Origin: Pseudomonadota bacterium
GTDB taxonomy: Bacteria > Myxococcota_A > Polyangia > Polyangiales > Polyangiaceae
DNA length: 64,000 nucleotides
Assembly (NCBI GenBank): GCA_023428245.1
Contig: JAEYYX010000119.1
Location: forward strand, 1 to 64,000
Direction of reading: 5' to 3'
The translations under genes were made by a program, and so were the position numbers. The notes under the pieces are model-generated. The model saw nothing but the letters and a program-made list of their open reading frames with translations. It was not told the origin of the DNA and ran no database searches. Of this stretch, positions 58,454 to 64,000 are shown piece by piece; position 1 is the stretch's first letter, and each line of letters starts with the position of its first letter.

Positions 58454-60742
58454 ATGACGAGAAGCAAGAAGGTGATTTTCATGGGTGGTTTGCGAACCAG
58501 TGCGCTTGCCCTGGCACTAACGGGCGCGCTCGCCTGCACCGGGCGCGCACCGGGCGACGGGGGGGACTCGAGCGGAGACGGGACTGTGCTCGGCGGAGGT
58601 GGTTCTCCTTCGGCCAGGTCGATACCGACGCTCAAACAAGCGATCCCTGCCGAGCTCATTTCGGCCCTTGAGGGCGCCGAGGCGCTGGACGGAGCTGAGC
58701 TCGAAGCGACCTACCCCGCCGCGGGAGCGAGCGAACTCGGCTACGATCCGAGCCAGGCCTCGGGCCTCGATCTGATCCAAGCCTCCGCGCTCAAGCTTAC
58801 GGATTCGGAGCTCGCGATCCTCTACGAAAAGGGTTTGGTCATCACCAAGCGCCAGCAATTCCCGTCCTACGCCTACGGCTACAAGTCCATTTACGGCGAA
58901 GACCTGCCGGTTTACGTGAGCGCCGATTCGATCCTCCAGGCGGTCCACGCGACCTTCGACGACCTGCTGGCTCGCACGGAGGAGTATGCGCTCGTTCCCG
59001 ATCTCACTGCCTTCTTGAACCAGATGCGCACTCGCATCGGACAGATCGACGATGCAGAGCTCGCCGCGGACGTCGACCTCTACCTCGCGGTCGCGCTCGG
59101 CCTGTTGAATGCACAGGACTACACTGAGCAGGACGACCCCGAGCCCGTGGCAGGTGCTAGCTCAGCGCTCATCGCCGAGCTCCTCGCGCTCGCTCGCGCG
59201 GGAGAGGGAACGCGAGACATTGAGCTCTTCGGGACGGCCCGGACTGAGGATTTCTCGCAGTTCAAGCCGCGCGGACACTATACGGACTCCGCGCTCCTCA
59301 GCGCCTACTTCCAGGCCATGATGTGGCTCGGGCGCGTCGATCTCAGAATCGTCGAGACCGACGGAGCCACAGGAAAACAGGTCTTCCGCAGGAGACAGTT
59401 CGAGACGGCGGCCGCGCTGACGCTCTTGATGGGCCCGGAGGAGAAAGAACGCTTCGAGCGGGTCGACGCACTCATCGGGGCCTACGTCGGAGAGCACGAC
59501 AGCGCGACGCCGACGGACTTCGCCCGGCTGCTCGAAGACCTCGAAGTCTCGACCCTCGCCGAGGTCAAAGCACTCTCCGACGAAGAGGTCCTTTCGGCCA
59601 TCCAGAAGGGCCAATACGGCGCCCAGCGCATCGCCAGCCGCATCATCATCGTCGACCACATCGAGCCCGAGGGTCTTCCCCTCGACATGAGCTATCGCGT
59701 CTTCGGTCAGCGCTACACGGTCGACAGCCACACCTTCTCGAATACGACCTACGATCGCGTCGTCGGCCGCCTGATGCCGAATCCCCTCGACGCAGCCTTC
59801 GCGGCCCTCGGGAACAACAGCGCACTTTCGCTCCTGCGCGCCGAGTTCGATAACACCTCCTACACCTCGGCGCTGGCTCGCACTCGAGTGCTCATCGACG
59901 CCCACGAGCCGGATTACTGGGAAGGGAGCGTCTATACGCGCTGGCTCGACGCGCTCCGAACTCTCTCTCCCGGTGACGCCGAAACTGTCGCCGGCATCAC
60001 AGTCACCTCCGACTGGAACGCGCGCATCCTCTCGACCCAGCTCGCTTCCTGGGCTCAAGCGCGGCACGACACGATCCTTTACGCGAAGCAGTCGTACACG
60101 GCCGGCGTCTCCTGCGAGTTCCCCGATGCCTATGTCGACCCCTACCCGGATTTCTATCGAAAGCTCGGGACAATCGCCGAAGCTCTAGTGAACGTCACAG
60201 GCCGGGTCCCGGACGAGACGCCCCACCAAAAGCACCTGAAGACACGGGTGACAGAATGGGCCGCAGACTTCGGGACCGTCACGGACAAGCTCGCTCAGAT
60301 GGCGGACAACGAGCTCACCGGAAACCCAAACTCCGAGGAGCTCATCGCCTTCATCAATGATGCGGTGAAATGGGACGTGGACTTGGGCTGCGGCGGTCCC
60401 CCCTCCTACCTGGACACGGCGGGCTGGTACTTGAAGCTGTTCCCGAGCGCGACCCGAGGCATCGAACTCGATCCGACCATCGCCGACGTTCACACACAGC
60501 CCACCGACGAGGCCGGCAACAACGTGGGTCGCGTGCTCCATGTCGGCACCGGAATGCCGAGGCTCATGGTCGTCACAGCCAACACCTGCAGCGGACCGCG
60601 CGCCTACGTGGGCCTGGCGGCGAGCTATGGGGAGCTCGTGACGGAGAACTGGCAGCGCCTGAACGACCTCGAGTGGAAGAAGAGGGTCGAAAACGAGCCC
60701 TATCCAGATGTGCCCTGGATGGGCCCGATCTTGGCGGAGTAG
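58454..60742 (+). CDS. DUF3160 lipoprotein
   Basis: A 762-residue lipoprotein (ATG 58454 with GAGG seven bases upstream; ATG 58481 is an alternative). Signal peptide ending LAC near residue 28, a short Gly/Ser linker, then a long DUF3160 domain: FPSYAYGYKSIYGEDLPVYVSADSILQAVHATFDDLL (about 130-170), SYRVFGQRYTVDSHTFSN (about 411-428), and the C-terminal YVGLAASYGELV. The family occurs as large extracytoplasmic proteins in Bacteroidetes, archaea and Myxococcota with unknown function. Confidence 0.83.
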   Translation: MTRSKKVIFMGGLRTSALALALTGALACTGRAPGDGGDSSGDGTVLGGGGSPSARSIPTLKQAIPAELISALEGAEALDGAELEATYPAAGASELGYDPSQASGLDLIQASALKLTDSELAILYEKGLVITKRQQFPSYAYGYKSIYGEDLPVYVSADSILQAVHATFDDLLARTEEYALVPDLTAFLNQMRTRIGQIDDAELAADVDLYLAVALGLLNAQDYTEQDDPEPVAGASSALIAELLALARAGEGTRDIELFGTARTEDFSQFKPRGHYTDSALLSAYFQAMMWLGRVDLRIVETDGATGKQVFRRRQFETAAALTLLMGPEEKERFERVDALIGAYVGEHDSATPTDFARLLEDLEVSTLAEVKALSDEEVLSAIQKGQYGAQRIASRIIIVDHIEPEGLPLDMSYRVFGQRYTVDSHTFSNTTYDRVVGRLMPNPLDAAFAALGNNSALSLLRAEFDNTSYTSALARTRVLIDAHEPDYWEGSVYTRWLDALRTLSPGDAETVAGITVTSDWNARILSTQLASWAQARHDTILYAKQSYTAGVSCEFPDAYVDPYPDFYRKLGTIAEALVNVTGRVPDETPHQKHLKTRVTEWAADFGTVTDKLAQMADNELTGNPNSEELIAFINDAVKWDVDLGCGGPPSYLDTAGWYLKLFPSATRGIELDPTIADVHTQPTDEAGNNVGRVLHVGTGMPRLMVVTANTCSGPRAYVGLAASYGELVTENWQRLNDLEWKKRVENEPYPDVPWMGPILAE

Positions 60743-60758
60743 GCCCGCCAGAGCTCTC

Positions 60759-63197
60759 TCAGAACTCCGCTTTGACACCCGCCTGGAACCAACGTGGCGC
60801 GTTCACGCGCGCTCCGTAGGGACGACGGCCGACAAGATTCTGCTCACCGGTGAGGTTCCGCAGGTTCGCGTAGATCGTCAGCCAGGGGAGCGGCTTCCCA
60901 AACACGCCCACGTCGATCCACGTCTGATCGTCGGTGGCCAGAGCATCGATGAGCTCACCGGTCCCCGCGACCTCGCGCATCCGGGCGACGTAGTTGAACG
61001 CTGCGTTCACGCCGCCGTAGCGGTGCTCGAGCGCGACGGTCAGGCTGAGCTGGTGCGGCGGGAGGTACGGGATCGAATCACCGGCGGTCACGGTGCCGTA
61101 GATCGGATCTTGGGAATTGAACGAGGTCTCGAACTCGCCCTGGGAGAAGGTATAGGCGGCGGTCACCGGCAGGACAAAACCTTCGGGCAGCTTCTGTTCG
61201 TGGGAGACGAAGGCTTCGAAGCCGTAGATGCGCGCCTTTCCGGCGTCAAACTGGCTGTCGATGTCGTCGACGCAGCCGCCGGAAAACGTGCACACGTTCG
61301 TGAGGTTTTGGTAGTCGTTGTAGAAGCCGATAGTCTCGAAGCGCGTGCGGCCCTTAGCGTAACGGGCGCCAGCTTCGTAGTTCACACTGTACTCGGGACT
61401 CACGCCGCTCGCGCCCGGAGCGGGAGGACTGAAGCCCCGGTAAACTCCGGCGAGGACGCCGAGGTTCGAGACGACTTCGTAGAAGGCTCCGACGCCCGGC
61501 AGGAAAGCGGCGACGAAGGCGTCGGTCGTATTGTCGTTCCTGAAGTCTTCAGTACCGGACCAGATGAGCTCGGCGCGCACGCCGGGCGTGACGGTGAGCG
61601 GGCCGTAGTTCAGCGCGTCGGTCGCGTGCAGGGCGAGCGCGTAGGTCTCTGCCTTGTTGTAGGCGGTGGTGAGCGTCGCTTCGCCCGCATGGACGAGCTG
61701 TCCTCCGGACATCCGGTACGCTTCCTCGGTGTGGTTGCGGTGGATCGAGTCGTTGTGCACCCGAACGCCAGCTTCGATGCTGTGTTTGACCGGACCTGTC
61801 TCGGCCTTGCCCGTGAGTACGCTCTGGATGCCCTGGCTGACGAAGGTCCGATCGTTGGGCCCGATCCAGAGGTAATCGGAAGCAGAGCCGCTATCGACCT
61901 CACCGCGGAGGATGCCGTGGTAGCCTAGGTTCGCCGGATCGTCGGGGTTCTGAAGAACCGAAGCGACCGAGGCTCCGCCGAGACGGTTCAGCTTTTTCCA
62001 GGCGCGGTGGTAGTCGTTCCTATACAGCGTCGACTTCAGCTTGAAGGGGCTCGACTCGGACTCGAGAAGGTGGGTCAAAGAGACCGAGGTGCGATGATTC
62101 TTCATTTGATCCAGAGCGCTCGCGGCGTAGCGGCGGTAGGGATCTTCTCGAAAGTCCTGATCGCTCTGACCGAGGTAGGTCTCGTTCGAGACTTCGTCGG
62201 AGTAGACGAACTTGAAGAGGAACTGGTTCGTAACCTCCGCACGAGGATCGACGATGTACGAACCTTTGAACATCCATTCGTTCCGCGTCGAGCCCGTGTC
62301 AGCTCCGCTCGGAAGCTCCGCAAACCCCGTATTCTGTAGCCGGACGCCCTCGACCAAGAAGCCGAACTGCTCGGTGCTGGCGCCGAAATAGCCGTGTCCC
62401 TTGAGGTAGCCGTATTCGCCGAGGCCGAGGTCGAGCTGGCCGCTCGCCGTCGTCGGAATGGCGCGCGAGACGAAGTCGATCGCGCCGCCCACAGTCTGAG
62501 GACCTTGTGTGATGGCTGATGGGCCCTTCAAGACGTTCACCTGCGTCATGCGCGTCATGAGCGGGAAGAAGTAAGCAGCCGGTGCCGAGTATGGCGCGGG
62601 TCCAAATAGGACACCGTCTTCGGTCAGGGTGACCTTCTTGCTTCGATCGGGGTTCGCGCCGCGGATGCCGATGTTCGGGCGAAGACCGATGCCGTCCTCT
62701 TGGCGAAGATAGACGCCGGGGACCTGAGTGATAATCATGCCCGCGTCGTCGTACTCGAAGCGCTCGAGCTGCTCTTCGCGGATGGTGTGCGCCGAACCCG
62801 CCGCCTTCGACGTCTTCGACCCGAGCACCATCACTTCGACTTCCTGGGGCTCTTCGAGCACTTCTTCCTCTTCCGCAGGAACTTCGCTCGCCTCGTCAGC
62901 GAGCGGAACCTCGGGGCCCTCAGCCTCCGGAACTGCGGCCGGAGCAGCCTCACTCGGCTCCGCCGCATCCGGAGCCTCGGATTCCTCGGCTACCTCAGAG
63001 GGAGCCTCTTCGGCGCCGGCGGCGACTTCCTGACCCTCGGGAGGCGCCGCTTCTCCTTGTTCGGGAGTTTCCGCCGGCTCTGCACCCTCCGGCGTTTCCG
63101 AAGCCGGCGGCGAGCCCCCCCCCTGTCCCCAAGCGCTCACGGGAACAAAAAACAAACAGCCAAGGAGAGAGAGCGAAGCGCGGGAAGATCGGATCAT
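60759..63197 (-). CDS. TonB-dependent outer-membrane receptor
   Basis: 812 residues: signal peptide (about 1-25), a long acidic Glu/Pro/Ala-rich region (about 27-118), a plug domain (about 130-240: GSAHTIREEQLERF, PGVYLRQEDGIGLRPNIGIRGANP), then a 22-strand-type barrel ending in Phe. The acidic pre-plug segment is unusually long. FecA-like receptors of this kind import iron or other chelates. It lies 29 bases downstream of the HTTM-like gene and is likely co-transcribed with it. Confidence 0.9.
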   Translation of the reverse strand: MIRSSRASLSLLGCLFFVPVSAWGQGGGSPPASETPEGAEPAETPEQGEAAPPEGQEVAAGAEEAPSEVAEESEAPDAAEPSEAAPAAVPEAEGPEVPLADEASEVPAEEEEVLEEPQEVEVMVLGSKTSKAAGSAHTIREEQLERFEYDDAGMIITQVPGVYLRQEDGIGLRPNIGIRGANPDRSKKVTLTEDGVLFGPAPYSAPAAYFFPLMTRMTQVNVLKGPSAITQGPQTVGGAIDFVSRAIPTTASGQLDLGLGEYGYLKGHGYFGASTEQFGFLVEGVRLQNTGFAELPSGADTGSTRNEWMFKGSYIVDPRAEVTNQFLFKFVYSDEVSNETYLGQSDQDFREDPYRRYAASALDQMKNHRTSVSLTHLLESESSPFKLKSTLYRNDYHRAWKKLNRLGGASVASVLQNPDDPANLGYHGILRGEVDSGSASDYLWIGPNDRTFVSQGIQSVLTGKAETGPVKHSIEAGVRVHNDSIHRNHTEEAYRMSGGQLVHAGEATLTTAYNKAETYALALHATDALNYGPLTVTPGVRAELIWSGTEDFRNDNTTDAFVAAFLPGVGAFYEVVSNLGVLAGVYRGFSPPAPGASGVSPEYSVNYEAGARYAKGRTRFETIGFYNDYQNLTNVCTFSGGCVDDIDSQFDAGKARIYGFEAFVSHEQKLPEGFVLPVTAAYTFSQGEFETSFNSQDPIYGTVTAGDSIPYLPPHQLSLTVALEHRYGGVNAAFNYVARMREVAGTGELIDALATDDQTWIDVGVFGKPLPWLTIYANLRNLTGEQNLVGRRPYGARVNAPRWFQAGVKAEF

Positions 63198-63226
63198 GAT
63201 GTGCTTGCGATGTCAGGTGGCCTGTC

Positions 63227-64000
63227 TCAGAGGACTGGGCGAATCTGGGGGGGCGCGTCGGTGGGCGCGGGGAGAATCCAAGAGGCCGGAGCAAGGCCGT
63301 CTTGGACCGTCATGAGGTCGACGTCGGGATCGATGAGGGGAGCTGCGCGGCGGCCGTTCAAGGAGATGTTCGCTTGGGCGTAGACTTCCGGGAGCGCGCC
63401 GTCCGGCGCCCGATACTCGCGGCCGATGTGGTGCGCCATTTGGAGGAGGAGATCTGGTTGGCCCGACATCTCGTTTTCCTGGAACGGCTTCAGGTAGGTC
63501 TTCGGCTCCACGAAAATCATCTGATCTTCACCGGGCCGACGCACGAGGAAGGACACCGATCCGCCCTTCGCGCGCACCATGACTCGCCAGGACAGACGCA
63601 TTCCCTGCTCATGCCAGAGCACGTTCCCACCATAGGCCAAGGAGCGGAAGGGCATCACTGCCTGAAAGGCCACGTAGAGAAGCCCGACGCACAGGGCGAC
63701 GCGCATCAGAGGACTCGGAGCACTACGACCAGAGTTTCCTTGAGGAGCGCTCGCTGAGCTCGGCGCCGCAAGTCCGAGGCCGAGCCGAGTGAAGAGCGGG
63801 CGCGCCGCGTCAGGCGGAAAGAAGATCAGAGCGCAGGCGCTCATGATCCAGGGGAACATGCCGATGTCGAAGAGGAGCCGCGTGAGCGTGTGGAAGCAGA
63901 GGACCACGCAGTAGGCGTAGGGGCGCGCGCGCGCGAAAGAAAGCCAGGCGACGATGGTCGTGTCGAAGAGGAACCCGAGCCAGCTGATAAGGAGCGGGAC
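63227..64000 (-). CDS. HTTM / vitamin K-dependent gamma-carboxylase-like protein, 5' end missing
   Basis: The frame runs to the window edge, so the start lies outside (the first in-frame start seen is GTG 63907). The visible part has two membrane segments (FDIGMFPWIMSACALIFF and the LYVAFQAVMPFRSL helix). Then comes the C-terminal lumenal domain of HTTM proteins: WHEQGMRLSWRVMVR, QPDLLLQMAHHIGREY, and SLNGRRAAPLIDPDVDLM. HTTM proteins include vitamin K-dependent carboxylases; many bacterial members have unassigned roles. Next to a TonB receptor, a role in metal or peptide maturation is possible. Confidence 0.85.
   Translation of the reverse strand, partial: VPLLISWLGFLFDTTIVAWLSFARARPYAYCVVLCFHTLTRLLFDIGMFPWIMSACALIFFPPDAARPLFTRLGLGLAAPSSASAPQGNSGRSAPSPLMRVALCVGLLYVAFQAVMPFRSLAYGGNVLWHEQGMRLSWRVMVRAKGGSVSFLVRRPGEDQMIFVEPKTYLKPFQENEMSGQPDLLLQMAHHIGREYRAPDGALPEVYAQANISLNGRRAAPLIDPDVDLMTVQDGLAPASWILPAPTDAPPQIRPVL

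Overview
The window is GC-rich, gene-dense bacterial chromosome. Several traits point to a Myxococcota host, most likely of the Polyangia (Sorangium-type) group. Many exported lipoproteins carry a long Gly/Ser/Thr linker right after the lipobox. There is a DUF1592/DUF1552 pair, a Ser/Thr kinase with ATPase and TPR-like parts, an ECF sigma operon with a secreted caspase, and a PE-LIG-POL type LigD with two Ku proteins. This placement is inferred from gene style; no rRNA gene is present to confirm it. One initiator tRNA-fMet is present. No CRISPR array, insertion sequence or intact prophage was seen.

Layout. 0-6 kb holds small stress-type proteins, a mono-haem cytochrome lipoprotein with a JmjC/cupin protein, a ferritin-like protein, a DUF2231 membrane protein, a phytoene-desaturase-like oxidoreductase and a DUF1428 protein. 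6.6-8.0 kb is a GH45 cellulase lipoprotein with two ShK-like cysteine modules. 8.2-12.9 kb is a minus-strand end-joining operon: ligD, a tiny zinc-ribbon gene, then two ku genes. 13-15 kb is a HupE/UreJ membrane protein with a membrane-anchored PPIase-like protein. 15.1-16.5 kb is a CE4 deacetylase lipoprotein. 16.65-21.5 kb is a three-gene operon with ATGA overlaps: a winged-helix-like protein, an AAA ATPase, and a Cas4/AddB-like nuclease fused to an FtsK-type motor. It is the best candidate in the window for an undescribed system.

21.7-24.8 kb is the DUF1592/DUF1552 pair. 24.9-29.5 kb holds a TfuA-YcaO pair (peptide or protein thioamidation family) beside small lipoprotein and Cys-rich genes and a divergent zinc metalloprotease. 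29.4-38.0 kb is a signalling block: kinase-ATPase, divergent FHA regulator, serine protease, then an ECF sigma - anti-sigma - caspase - envelope protein operon. 38.2-53.2 kb is dominated by secreted lipoproteins: two alpha/beta hydrolases, an EGF-LRR protein with an in-frame remnant after its stop, a YD-repeat-like protein, a HEAT-like protein, and a 1672-residue mosaic with a C-type lectin domain. 53.2-54.5 kb is a decayed, repeat-bearing stretch next to tRNA-fMet. 54.8-58.3 kb encodes an MFS exporter and an ABC exporter pair. 58.5-64 kb encodes a DUF3160 lipoprotein, a TonB receptor and a partial HTTM/gamma-carboxylase-like protein.

Together the genes suggest a soil or surface predator/saprophyte. 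Many cell-surface hydrolases and adhesin-like lipoproteins face outward. An end-joining repair operon, a possible nuclease-motor defence or repair operon and a kinase/FHA/sigma/caspase circuit act inside.
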